This document shows, piece after piece, positions 7,456 to 14,576 of a stretch of 17,609 nucleotides of DNA. The notes under the pieces are model-generated. The model did not search any database, was not told the origin of the DNA, and worked only from the letters and a program-made list of their open reading frames with translations. Made by a program: the position numbers and the translations under genes. This stretch comes from Acidothermaceae bacterium (GTDB lineage Bacteria; Actinomycetota; Actinomycetes; Acidothermales; Acidothermaceae): positions 1 through 17,609 of the forward strand of contig JAICLV010000036.1 of assembly GCA_025925185.1 (NCBI GenBank), given 5' to 3'. Numbering within the stretch: the first letter of the stretch is position 1; every line of letters begins with the position of its first letter.

Positions 7456-8469
7456 GTGGCGAAACGACTTGCGGAGGTTGCGCAAAAGGTCGGCGTGAGC
7501 GAGGCGACCGTCAGCCGGGTTCTGAACGGCAAGGCCGGCGTGGCGTCTGCGACACGCGACGCGGTGCTGACCGCCCTCGACGTCCTGGGCTACGAGCGAC
7601 CGACCCAGCTGCGCGGCGAGCGCGCCCGCATGGTCGGGCTGGTGTTGCCCGAGCTGCAAAATCCGATCTTCCCGGCACTGGCCGAAGTGGTCGGCGGCGG
7701 GCTCGCGCAACTCGGCTTCACGCCGGTCTTGTGCACCCGCACCGCGGGCGGCCTGTCGGAGGCGGAGTACGTGCGGATGCTGCTCGAGCAGCAGGTATCC
7801 GGCGTGGTGTTCGCCGGCGGCGCCTACGCGGAGGCGAACGCGTCGCACGAGCACTTCCGGCGGCTGCACGCGCGAGGCGTTCCCGTCGTCCTGGTCAATG
7901 CCGCCGTCGAACAGCTCGGCTTCCCGGCGGTGTCGACCGACGACGCGGTCGCCGTCGAGCAGGCGTTCGGCCATCTCACCTCGCTCGGCCACCGCACGAT
8001 CGGGATCGTGCTCGGGCCCGAAGACCACATGCCATCGCGGCGCAAGCTGGCGGCGTTTCGCGCGGCGGCGAAAGCAGCGGGCGTGCTCGACAGCGTGGTC
8101 GTCGAGCGGGCCATGTTCGCCGTCGAGGGTGGCCAGGCGGCCGGCACCCGGCTGCTGCAGCGAGGCGTCACCGGCGTGATCTGCGCGAGCGACCCGTTGG
8201 CCCTCGGCGTCATCCGCGCGATCCGCCGCGCCCACCTCGACGTGCCGCGCGACGTCTCGGTCGTCGGGTTCGACGACTCCGCGTTCATGAACTGCACCGA
8301 CCCGCCGCTCACCACCGTCCGCCAGCCCATCGACGCGATGGGCCGCGCGATCGTGACCCTCCTCGCCAACCAGATCGACGGCGGCGCGGCGTCCGACGAG
8401 GAGCTGCTGTTCGAGCCGGAGCTCGTGGTGAGGGCGAGCACCGGCCCGGCGCCCCGCTCCAGCCACTAG
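7456..8469 (+). CDS. LacI family transcriptional regulator
   Basis: DNA-binding repressor of 337 residues, the normal family length. The N-terminal helix-turn-helix spans about residues 4-25 (LAEVAQKVGVSEATVSRVLN), followed by the hinge helix region ending in LGYERP. The periplasmic-binding-protein-like effector domain starts at about 57 (MVGLVLPELQNPIFPALAEVV) and includes VSVVGFDDSAF near 270-280 and the C-terminal LTTVRQP segment. The start is GTG 7456; upstream in-frame codons would extend past the canonical first helix, so they are rejected. The gene lies 264 bp upstream of, and on the same strand as, an alpha-glucoside-type ABC operon. It therefore probably represses that operon, released by a sugar such as maltose, trehalose or a related disaccharide. 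The specific inducer cannot be read from sequence. Confidence 0.95.
   Translation: MAKRLAEVAQKVGVSEATVSRVLNGKAGVASATRDAVLTALDVLGYERPTQLRGERARMVGLVLPELQNPIFPALAEVVGGGLAQLGFTPVLCTRTAGGLSEAEYVRMLLEQQVSGVVFAGGAYAEANASHEHFRRLHARGVPVVLVNAAVEQLGFPAVSTDDAVAVEQAFGHLTSLGHRTIGIVLGPEDHMPSRRKLAAFRAAAKAAGVLDSVVVERAMFAVEGGQAAGTRLLQRGVTGVICASDPLALGVIRAIRRAHLDVPRDVSVVGFDDSAFMNCTDPPLTTVRQPIDAMGRAIVTLLANQIDGGAASDEELLFEPELVVRASTGPAPRSSH
7478..7485. promoter_or_regulatory. short palindrome inside the lacI-type gene
   Basis: TTGCGCAA is an 8-bp perfect palindrome 22 nt into the coding sequence. It shares the TTGC half-core with the site at 7400-7417. It could be an auxiliary operator, but an 8-bp palindrome in GC-rich coding DNA may well be chance. 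Confidence 0.2.
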
Positions 8470-8482
8470 TCGCTCACCGTCG

Positions 8483-8511
8483 CGGCGCACGCGTTGCGAT
8501 GTTGTGCGCCG
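8483..8511 (+). terminator. hairpin after the lacI-type gene
   Basis: Arms CGGCGCAC (8483-8490) and GTGCGCCG (8504-8511) pair perfectly over 8 bp around a 13-nt loop, 13 nt after the lacI-type stop. No T-run follows. It probably ends or attenuates regulator transcription before the operon promoter. Confidence 0.5.
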
Positions 8512-8569
8512 GTACGTCGACCCGACCGAGCCGATCTTTCGTCGCCCCGAGATCTCATCGTTATTTTTC

Positions 8570-8575
8570 TAATGT
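8570..8575 (+). promoter_or_regulatory. possible -10 box of the alpha-glucoside operon
   Basis: TAATGT lies in the only clearly AT-rich island of the gap (8559-8590, including TTATTTTTCTAATG), 158 nt before the binding-protein ATG. A start near 8582 would leave a leader of about 150 nt. No -35 box is convincing, and TTATTT at 8561-8566 is an alternative. Confidence 0.35.
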
Positions 8576-8583
8576 TCGTCTTC

Positions 8584-8591
8584 TTCTTGCA
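8584..8591 (+). promoter_or_regulatory. candidate operator half-site in the operon leader
   Basis: TTCTTGCA is identical to the central eight bases (positions 4-11) of the 18-bp palindrome at 7400-7417. The second half here (gcaggtcg) is not conserved. It lies just downstream of the candidate -10 box, a place where a repressor would block transcription. An 8-base match is suggestive only. Confidence 0.3.
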
Positions 8592-8717
8592 GCAGGTCGT
8601 TTCGATCTGTACCTTCAGTGCAACTCGAGGGGCAACGCCACACTCGCCGGCGGCGACGACGTCCCAGACCAGCGCTCAACCAGACGGCCGGACCCGACCG
8701 CCGCAGACCGACATCCC

Positions 8718-8724
8718 AGGAGGG
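8718..8724 (+). promoter_or_regulatory. strong ribosome binding site of the binding-protein gene
   Basis: AGGAGGG sits 9 nt before ATG 8734. The same frame is open back to 8494, but this site and the lipoprotein signal that begins at 8734 fix the start. Confidence 0.85.
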
Positions 8725-8733
8725 AATCGTTCG

Positions 8734-10203
8734 ATGAAGCACCAACGACTGGCGATCGCTATCGCGGTGGCGAGCGTCATCACCGCCGCGGGCTGCAGTA
8801 GCAGCAGCTCGCCAAACGCAGGCAGCGCAGCCTCCGGCACACCCGCCGCCACCACGTCGAACCCGGCGCCCGCGACGAGTTCCGCCGATGGCGGAGTCAG
8901 CGGCTCACCCGCCGCGACCTCGACGGTCGACGTGTCGAAGCCGACGACCATCACGGTCAACTGCGAGCCGCCGAAGAACCAGCAAGGGCAGCGACAGGAG
9001 TGGCTCGACGACGTCGCGTCGTTCGAGAAGCTGCACCCGAACATCACGATCCAAAGCCACGACGCGTTCCCCTGCGACGACCCGAACACGTTCATGCCGA
9101 AGCTGACGAGCGGCCAGGAGGAGAACGTCTTCTACTCCTACGTCACCGACGTCCAGACCGCGATCGATTCGGGGCAGGTGCTCGACATCCAGAAGTACGC
9201 CGACGACATCCCGCAGTTGGCGAACCTGCAAGACAACGTCGTGAACATCTTCCGCAAGGGCGGCACGTCCGACGGCGACCTGTACGGCGTGCCCTTCAAG
9301 AACTACACGATGGGACTCATCTACAACATTCCGCTCTTCAAGCAAGCGGGCCTCGACCCGAACGACCCACCCGCCACTTGGGACGACGTGATCGCCGCCG
9401 CCAAGAAGATCGCCGCGCTCGGTTCCGGCTACGTCGGCTACGCCGACTACCAAGGCGCCAACAATGTCGGCGGCTGGCACTTCGTGGCCGAGATGTTCGC
9501 GCATGGCACGAAGGTCGTCGACAGCGGCAAGGCGAACATCGACAACCCCGCCGGCCACGACGTGCTGACCGCGCTGAAGACCATGAAGTGGCAAGACAAA
9601 TCGATGAACACCACACCGTTGCTCCAGTGGGACGACCTCAACCAGCTCATGGCGGCCGGCAAGACCGGCATGATGATCGGCGCCCCCGACGTCCTCAACG
9701 AGATGAAGACAAAGTTCGGCGCGGACTTGGAGGACTTTGGCATGGCCGCGATGCCCGCCGGCGCGCAGGGCAGCGGCACGCTGGCCGGCGGAGACGGCTG
9801 GCTGTTCAACAAGAACGACACGCCTGACCAGGTGATCGCGGGCCTTCTGTGGGTCGAGTACGAGGGCCTCACGCCCGGCACCGGTCAGTTCAACTATCAG
9901 CGCGCCGCCGCTGACAAGGTGGCCGTCGGGATCCCCGAGCCGAACATCTTCAAGGGCGCGCTGGAGCAGCAGAACGAGCAGCAGAAGTCGCAGTACGCGA
10001 ACGTGCCGATGGACCACTTCGGACCGTTCATCAGCGGCACGCAGAAGCTGACGCTGTTCCCCGAGCCGGCCAACGCGCAGGCGATCTACAAGGTGCTCGA
10101 CAGCGCGGTGTCCGCCGTGATGACGAACTCAAAGGTCGACGTCGACGCGACGCTGAAGAAGTACAGCGCGCAGCTGGACTCGTTGCTCAGCAACAGCAAG
10201 TAG
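8734..10203 (+). CDS. sugar ABC transporter substrate-binding lipoprotein
   Basis: Extracytoplasmic binding protein (bacterial solute-binding family 1) of 489 residues that delivers a sugar to the two permeases encoded next. A lipoprotein signal peptide spans residues 1-20 (Lys4-type short n-region, hydrophobic core IAIAVASVI) with lipobox TAAGC, so Cys21 is the lipidated residue. A Ser/Ala/Thr/Pro-rich linker (about 22-66) tethers the domain to the membrane. The folded part begins near 72 and includes GDLYGVPFKNYTMGLIYN, typical of oligosaccharide binders. Cys77 and Cys114 in the exported domain could form a disulfide. The start follows AGGAGGG at 9 nt. The substrate is inferred from the neighbouring alpha-glucosidase to be an alpha-glucoside; binding specificity itself is not visible. 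The protein is longer than the usual 420-450, mainly because of the linker. Confidence 0.93.
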   Translation: MKHQRLAIAIAVASVITAAGCSSSSSPNAGSAASGTPAATTSNPAPATSSADGGVSGSPAATSTVDVSKPTTITVNCEPPKNQQGQRQEWLDDVASFEKLHPNITIQSHDAFPCDDPNTFMPKLTSGQEENVFYSYVTDVQTAIDSGQVLDIQKYADDIPQLANLQDNVVNIFRKGGTSDGDLYGVPFKNYTMGLIYNIPLFKQAGLDPNDPPATWDDVIAAAKKIAALGSGYVGYADYQGANNVGGWHFVAEMFAHGTKVVDSGKANIDNPAGHDVLTALKTMKWQDKSMNTTPLLQWDDLNQLMAAGKTGMMIGAPDVLNEMKTKFGADLEDFGMAAMPAGAQGSGTLAGGDGWLFNKNDTPDQVIAGLLWVEYEGLTPGTGQFNYQRAAADKVAVGIPEPNIFKGALEQQNEQQKSQYANVPMDHFGPFISGTQKLTLFPEPANAQAIYKVLDSAVSAVMTNSKVDVDATLKKYSAQLDSLLSNSK

Positions 10204-10226
10204 GCCGCGACGGTCGAAGGTTTCGG

Positions 10227-10260
10227 GCCCCTGGCCGGGATGTCCCCGCCGGCCAGGGGC
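10227..10260 (+). terminator. stem-loop between binding protein and permease genes
   Basis: A perfect 12-bp stem (GCCCCTGGCCGG at 10227-10238 with CCGGCCAGGGGC at 10249-10260) encloses a 10-nt loop, starting 23 nt after the binding-protein stop. No T-run follows. Such stems often protect the 3' end of the upstream message or terminate partially, so more binding protein than permease is made. An alternative is a full terminator with a separate permease promoter, but no promoter is evident. Confidence 0.75.
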
Positions 10261-10300
10261 GCGGAACTCACCGTTCTTGGACTGAGGGAACCCACCGGAC

Positions 10301-11260
10301 ATGGCAACTCTGAACGTCACGCGGGCCCGCGCGTATGAGGTGTCGCGTGCTGGCCGGCCGCGCCGGCGACGCACCTCCGTGCGCACGCGCGCGCACCGCC
10401 ACGTCACGGGCTACCTTTTCCTCGCTGGCGCGCTGTTCTGCTTCGGGTTTTTCTCCTGGTACCCAATCGGCCGCGAGATCGCGATGAGCTTCCAGGCCAA
10501 CATCCAGACCGGCCATGCCAGCTGGGTCGGCATGGCCAACTTCCGCCACATCACCAACGACACCGCGTTTTGGACGGCGTGGAAAGCGTCGGCGGAGTTC
10601 ACCGGCCTAGCCCTGGTGCTCGGCTATGCGATGCCGTTCGCGGTAGCAGTCGGCATCAACGAATTCCGCCACCTACGCGGCTACTTCCGGCTCCTCGTCT
10701 ACCTTCCCGTGATGATGCCGCCGGTTGCCGCTGCGGTGTTGTGGAAGTACTTCTACACACCCGGCCAGGGCGGCATGTTCAACGCCGTCCTGCATGTCTT
10801 GCACCTGCCGATGTCGAACTGGACGCAATCGCCGAACACAGCGATCGTCATGCTGTCGCTCGTGTTGTTCTCGACGTGGAGCAACATGGGCGGCGCGACG
10901 CTCGTCTATCTCGCGGCGCTGCAAGACATTCCAGGTGAGCTCTACGAATCGGCGGAGTTGGCCGGAGCGGGCGTGTTCCGAAAGATCTGGCACATCACCA
11001 TCCCGCAGACCCGGTTGATTCTTTCGCTCATGTTCGTGCTCCAGGTCGTCGCGACGATGCAGGTGTTCATGGAGCCGTTTGTCTTGACCGGCGGCGGCCC
11101 AGAGGGAAAGACCACCACCGTCGTCTTCCTCATCTACGAGTACGCGTTCCACTTCTTCAACTATGGCGGCGCCGCGGCCCTCAGCGTGCTGTTACTCGCC
11201 GTGCTCGCCGTCTTCGGCGGCGCGTACATCTGGCTCAGCAACCGCGCGGATAGGGCGTGA
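10301..11260 (+). CDS. sugar ABC transporter permease (MalF/UgpA type)
   Basis: Inner-membrane permease of 319 residues with about six helices (around 37-55, 98-118, 131-149, 180-205, 240-258 and 288-311). The EAA loop that docks onto the ATPase is ELYESAELAGAGVFRKIWHI plus TIP at 213-235, with the conserved Gly in AGAG. TGGGPEGKT follows it, a stretch characteristic of the MalF branch. An Arg-rich cytoplasmic N-terminus (about 17-33) precedes the first helix. The start ATG has TGAGGGA (10284-10290) 10 nt upstream. Only 4 nt separate this gene from the next permease, so the two are coupled and should form the heterodimeric channel. Sugar specificity is inferred from context. Confidence 0.94.
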   Translation: MATLNVTRARAYEVSRAGRPRRRRTSVRTRAHRHVTGYLFLAGALFCFGFFSWYPIGREIAMSFQANIQTGHASWVGMANFRHITNDTAFWTAWKASAEFTGLALVLGYAMPFAVAVGINEFRHLRGYFRLLVYLPVMMPPVAAAVLWKYFYTPGQGGMFNAVLHVLHLPMSNWTQSPNTAIVMLSLVLFSTWSNMGGATLVYLAALQDIPGELYESAELAGAGVFRKIWHITIPQTRLILSLMFVLQVVATMQVFMEPFVLTGGGPEGKTTTVVFLIYEYAFHFFNYGGAAALSVLLLAVLAVFGGAYIWLSNRADRA

Positions 11261-11264
11261 CGAC

Positions 11265-12158
11265 ATGACTGCTTTGGCCGACGCGCAAAACCGCAGTCTC
11301 TTCTCACCCGCCGCCCTCAATCGACGGCACGGGCGCGTCGTGTACTGGACGGCGTTGGCCCTGGCGGCCGCTGTCTTCTTCCTCGTGTTCGCATTCCCGC
11401 TCTACTGGATGGTGATCAGCGGCTTGAAAGGCACCCAAGAGGTGATTCAGAGCCCGCCGACCTGGTTTCCGAGACATCTGGTGTTTTCGAACTACTCCAA
11501 GGCATGGGAGCAGCTCGACATCGCGACGCTCTTGTTGAACACCCTCGTGTACGCGGGCGGCGCGCTCGCGTTCCAATTGGTGTTCAGCGTCACCGCCGCC
11601 TTCTCGTTGTCGAAGCTCCGGCCGGTTTTCGGCAACGTGGTCCTGTTCTTGATGCTAGCGACACTGATGGTTCCCGCCTCGGTGCTGGTGTTGCCGACGT
11701 ACCTCACCGTGCTCGACATGCCGATACTGCACGTGAACCTCATCAACAGCCCGTGGGCGATCTGGCTGCCATCGGTCGCGAACGGCTTCAACATCTTCAT
11801 CCTCAAACGCTTCTTCGACTCGCTACCGGAGGAGTTGCTGGCCGCAGCGGCGGTCGACGGCGCCGGGCCGGTGCGCACGCTGTGGTCGGTGGTCTTGCCG
11901 ATGTCGCGGCCGATCTTGGGCGTGGTCTCCATCTTCGCCGTCGTCGCGGTTTGGAAAGACTTTCTGTGGCCGCTGCTCGTACTCAACACACCAGCGCATT
12001 ACTCCATCAACATCGGGCTTTATCAGCTGAGCGGCACCGAGGCGCAGAATGTGCTCATTGCGGCGCTGATGCTGTCGTCGCTGCCGATGATCGTGTTCTT
12101 CCTCATCTTCCAGCGTCACGTCATGAGCGGGCTCACCGCAGGAGCGCTCAAGGGATGA
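11265..12158 (+). CDS. sugar ABC transporter permease (MalG/UgpE type)
   Basis: Second permease of the importer, 297 residues with about six helices. The first helix is near 27-50 (FPLYWMVISGLKG, typical of the MalG branch) and NTLVYAGGALAFQLVFS marks the second. The ATPase-docking EAA loop is EELLAAAAVDGAGPVRTLWS plus VVLP at about 189-212. An open frame extends upstream to 11163 into the first permease gene, but the ATG at 11265 with GGATAGGG at 11248-11255 gives the usual N-terminus. The stop overlaps the alpha-glucosidase ATG in ATGA, which suggests coupled translation. No ATPase gene lies in the operon. Confidence 0.94.
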   Translation: MTALADAQNRSLFSPAALNRRHGRVVYWTALALAAAVFFLVFAFPLYWMVISGLKGTQEVIQSPPTWFPRHLVFSNYSKAWEQLDIATLLLNTLVYAGGALAFQLVFSVTAAFSLSKLRPVFGNVVLFLMLATLMVPASVLVLPTYLTVLDMPILHVNLINSPWAIWLPSVANGFNIFILKRFFDSLPEELLAAAAVDGAGPVRTLWSVVLPMSRPILGVVSIFAVVAVWKDFLWPLLVLNTPAHYSINIGLYQLSGTEAQNVLIAALMLSSLPMIVFFLIFQRHVMSGLTAGALKG

Positions 12159-13855
12159 CAACTGAAAAGGAGCAACCAGCCGTGCCCAGCGATCGCTTAT
12201 CCACCAACCGGTTGACGGGTGAAGGAGGCGCCGAGGACCGGTGGTGGCCTGGGGCGGCGATCTACCAGGTGTACGTGCGAAGCTTCGCCGACGCGAACGG
12301 CGACGGCACCGGCGACATCGCGGGCGTGCGCGCCAAGTTGCCCTACCTCGCGGATCTCGGGATCGAGGCGATCTGGTTCAATCCGTGGTACCCGTCGCCG
12401 ATGGCCGACGCCGGCTACGACATCGCCGACTACTGCGACATCGACCCCGTCTTCGGCACCCTCGCCGAGGTCGAGCAGCTCATCTCCGCCGCGCATGAGC
12501 TGGGCATCAAGGTCATCATCGACGTCGTCCCCAACCACTGCTCCGATCAGCATCCCTGGTTCCGGTCGGCGCTCGCGGCGGGCCCAGGCTCGCCGGAACG
12601 CGACCTCTTTTGGTTTCGATCGGGGCACGGCGCGGACGGCGAACTCCCGCCGAACGACTGGCAGTCGATGTTCGGCGGGCCGGCGTGGACGAGAACACGC
12701 GGCGCCGATGGCCGGCCGGGCGACTGGTACCTACACCTGTTCGCACCCGAGCAGCCCGACTTCAACTGGGACAACCCGTTGGTGCGTAAGGAATTTGAAG
12801 ACATCTTGAGGTTCTGGCTCGATCGCGGCGTCGACGGCGTCCGGATCGACTCCGCCGCGCTGCTCGTGAAGGACGCCGCGCTCGCCGACCTCGGCGCCGG
12901 TCCGTCGGCGGTGAGCCAGCACCCCTTCGTCGACCTCGACGGCGTCCACGACGTCTACCGCGAATGGCGGCGCATCACCGACAGCTACCCCGGCGAGCGA
13001 ATCCTCATCGGGGAGGTGTGGCTGCCCGACCGCGAGCGCTTCACCCGGTATCTGCGTCCCGACGAGCTGCACAGCGCGTTCAACTTCGACTTCCTCGGTT
13101 GCCCCTGGGACGCCGACCAGATCAGATCTGTCATCGACGCGACACTCGCCGACCACGCACCGGTCGGCGCGCCCCCGACATGGGTCTTGTCGAATCACGA
13201 TGTTGTGCGGCACGTCACGCGCTACGGCAGGGCCGACACGTCGTTCTCCATGGACAACCGGCGGCTCGGCGAGCCCACGGATCTGATCCTCGGCACCCGC
13301 AGGGCGCGGGCGATGATTCTTGTGACGATGGCGCTGCCCGGCGCCGTCTACATCTATCAAGGGGAGGAGCTCGGGCTTTGGGAAGTCGAGGACCTTCCCG
13401 TCGAGCTGCTTCAAGACCCGATCTGGGTGCGCTCGGGCCACACCGATCGCGGACGCGACGGCTGCCGCGTCCCGATCCCATGGGACGGCGACGAGCCGCC
13501 GTTTGGCTTCAGCCCGCCTGGCGCCACCACGTGGCTGCCGCAGCCCCCGGGCTGGAAAGGCTTGTCGGCCGCGTCGCAAATCGGCGACGCTGGGTCAATG
13601 CTGGAGTTGTACCGCACGGCGCTGCGTGTGAGGCGGCACGAGCCGTCGCTGGGCATGGGCGAGTTGCGATGGCGCACATCGCCGGCCGACGTCTTGTTCT
13701 TCGAACGCGGCGAGGATTTCGCGTGCGTCACGAACATCTCAAGCCAGCCGGTGGAATTGCCGCCGCATCGCGAGGTGTTGCTGTCCAGCCTCCCGCTAAC
13801 CGAGGGCACGCTGCCAGCCGACGCGACAGTCTGGATCAGATGCGCCGCGCCGTGA
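12155..13855 (+). CDS. GH13 alpha-glucosidase
   Basis: Retaining glycoside hydrolase of family 13, 566 residues, without signal peptide, so it acts on imported sugar in the cytoplasm. The Ca-loop DANGDGTGD is at 46-54, region I DVVPNH at 123-128 and QPDFNWDNP, typical of exo-acting alpha-glucosidases, at 200-208. Region II GVRIDSA carries nucleophile Asp232, region III LIGEVW acid/base Glu287 and region IV SNHD the stabilising Asp349, so the active site is complete. The (beta/alpha)8 barrel is followed by a small C-terminal beta domain (from about 490). It probably releases glucose from maltose, isomaltose or similar; related members also make sucrose isomers or transfer glucose, so exact activity is open. 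The ATG overlaps the permease stop (ATGA). GTG 12182, with AAAGGAG 9 nt upstream, is an equally plausible start that loses nine residues. Confidence 0.92.
   Translation: MTTEKEQPAVPSDRLSTNRLTGEGGAEDRWWPGAAIYQVYVRSFADANGDGTGDIAGVRAKLPYLADLGIEAIWFNPWYPSPMADAGYDIADYCDIDPVFGTLAEVEQLISAAHELGIKVIIDVVPNHCSDQHPWFRSALAAGPGSPERDLFWFRSGHGADGELPPNDWQSMFGGPAWTRTRGADGRPGDWYLHLFAPEQPDFNWDNPLVRKEFEDILRFWLDRGVDGVRIDSAALLVKDAALADLGAGPSAVSQHPFVDLDGVHDVYREWRRITDSYPGERILIGEVWLPDRERFTRYLRPDELHSAFNFDFLGCPWDADQIRSVIDATLADHAPVGAPPTWVLSNHDVVRHVTRYGRADTSFSMDNRRLGEPTDLILGTRRARAMILVTMALPGAVYIYQGEELGLWEVEDLPVELLQDPIWVRSGHTDRGRDGCRVPIPWDGDEPPFGFSPPGATTWLPQPPGWKGLSAASQIGDAGSMLELYRTALRVRRHEPSLGMGELRWRTSPADVLFFERGEDFACVTNISSQPVELPPHREVLLSSLPLTEGTLPADATVWIRCAAP
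12166..12172 (+). promoter_or_regulatory. ribosome binding site for an alternative alpha-glucosidase start
   Basis: AAAGGAG lies 9 nt before in-frame GTG 12182. The first ATG (12155) has its own GGAG at 12141-12144, so either or both starts may be used. Confidence 0.45.
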
Positions 13856-14576
13856 GAGCCGGTTCCTCTGCGAAGCAGGCCTGGCGCTCCGCGGTCGCGG
13901 TCACGGCGTCGTAGCGCTCGAGCACGATGTCGACGATCTCTTGCTCGGCGCCAAGCGGCCGGGTGACGACGTCGGCCCTCGTTGCGGCAAATCGGTCGGG
14001 CAGCGTGCCAGGCGCGAGCACGTACGACGCGAGCACCACCTGCCGACCGTCACGGGCGCGTACGTCGTCAACGACGCGGCCGATCGATGGTTTTCCGGCC
14101 GCGAATCCGATCGTGGCGCCCACGCTCGCGGCGACGTCAGCGAGTTCGGCGTTCGCCCGGGCGTCCGATGTGCCAACCGCACCGAGCACAACGGACGCCG
14201 ACGAGTCGGCCCCTGCCTCGACCAGCCGCCGACGCAGCAAGGAGAACAACAGCGGATGCGGGCCGAGCACCGGCGTCTGCTCCAACACCACGTCATGAAG
14301 CTCGAGCCGCATTTCATCGATCAATGCAGGCAAATCCACGCGCGCGTGATACGCCGCAGTGAGCAACAGCGGGACGACGATGACGCGTCGCGCGCCGTCC
14401 GCGACCAACGATCGCACGGCGGTCGCGACGTCGGGCGCGGTGTTGCCAAGGTAAGCGAGTGATGCCACCAAGCCTGGTCGGTCGGCCCGCACCCGGGCGA
14501 GCAGCGCCTCCAGCACGGGTTCGGCACGTGGGTCGGGGCTGCCGTGGGCGACGGCAAGCAGCGCCGTCGAACTCAC
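13836..14576 (-). CDS. sirohydrochlorin chelatase, CbiX family
   Basis: Class II chelatase of 246 residues, probably inserting Fe2+ into sirohydrochlorin to make siroheme. Both candidate metal-binding histidines are visible: His11 in AVAHGSPD and His77 in LLTAAYHARVDLP. Two similar halves are expected in the long form, but the second half keeps only the fold, without the His motifs. The GTG start overlaps the cysG stop in GTGA, so it is translated with cysG. Its placement after cysD, cysN and cysG points to siroheme for sulfite reductase rather than cobalamin, although cobaltochelatase activity cannot be excluded. The last 20 nt of the gene overlap the end of the convergent alpha-glucosidase gene, leaving no room for a terminator between them. 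Confidence 0.9.
   Translation of the reverse strand: MSSTALLAVAHGSPDPRAEPVLEALLARVRADRPGLVASLAYLGNTAPDVATAVRSLVADGARRVIVVPLLLTAAYHARVDLPALIDEMRLELHDVVLEQTPVLGPHPLLFSLLRRRLVEAGADSSASVVLGAVGTSDARANAELADVAASVGATIGFAAGKPSIGRVVDDVRARDGRQVVLASYVLAPGTLPDRFAATRADVVTRPLGAEQEIVDIVLERYDAVTATAERQACFAEEPALTARRI

Noticed and set aside
7306..8490. Upstream in-frame extension of ettA antisense to the lacI-type gene
   Set aside because: EttA homologues start at the PEFIY segment. The extension reads as a shadow of the lacI-type gene and includes the intergenic palindrome.
8494..8733. Upstream in-frame extension of the binding-protein gene
   Set aside because: It would bury the lipoprotein signal peptide inside the protein. 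AGGAGGG before ATG 8734 marks the real start.
8470..8733. Riboswitch in the long leader of the sugar operon
   Set aside because: I could not fold it into any known riboswitch class. Apart from the hairpin at 8483-8511 and the AT-rich promoter island, nothing conserved is visible.
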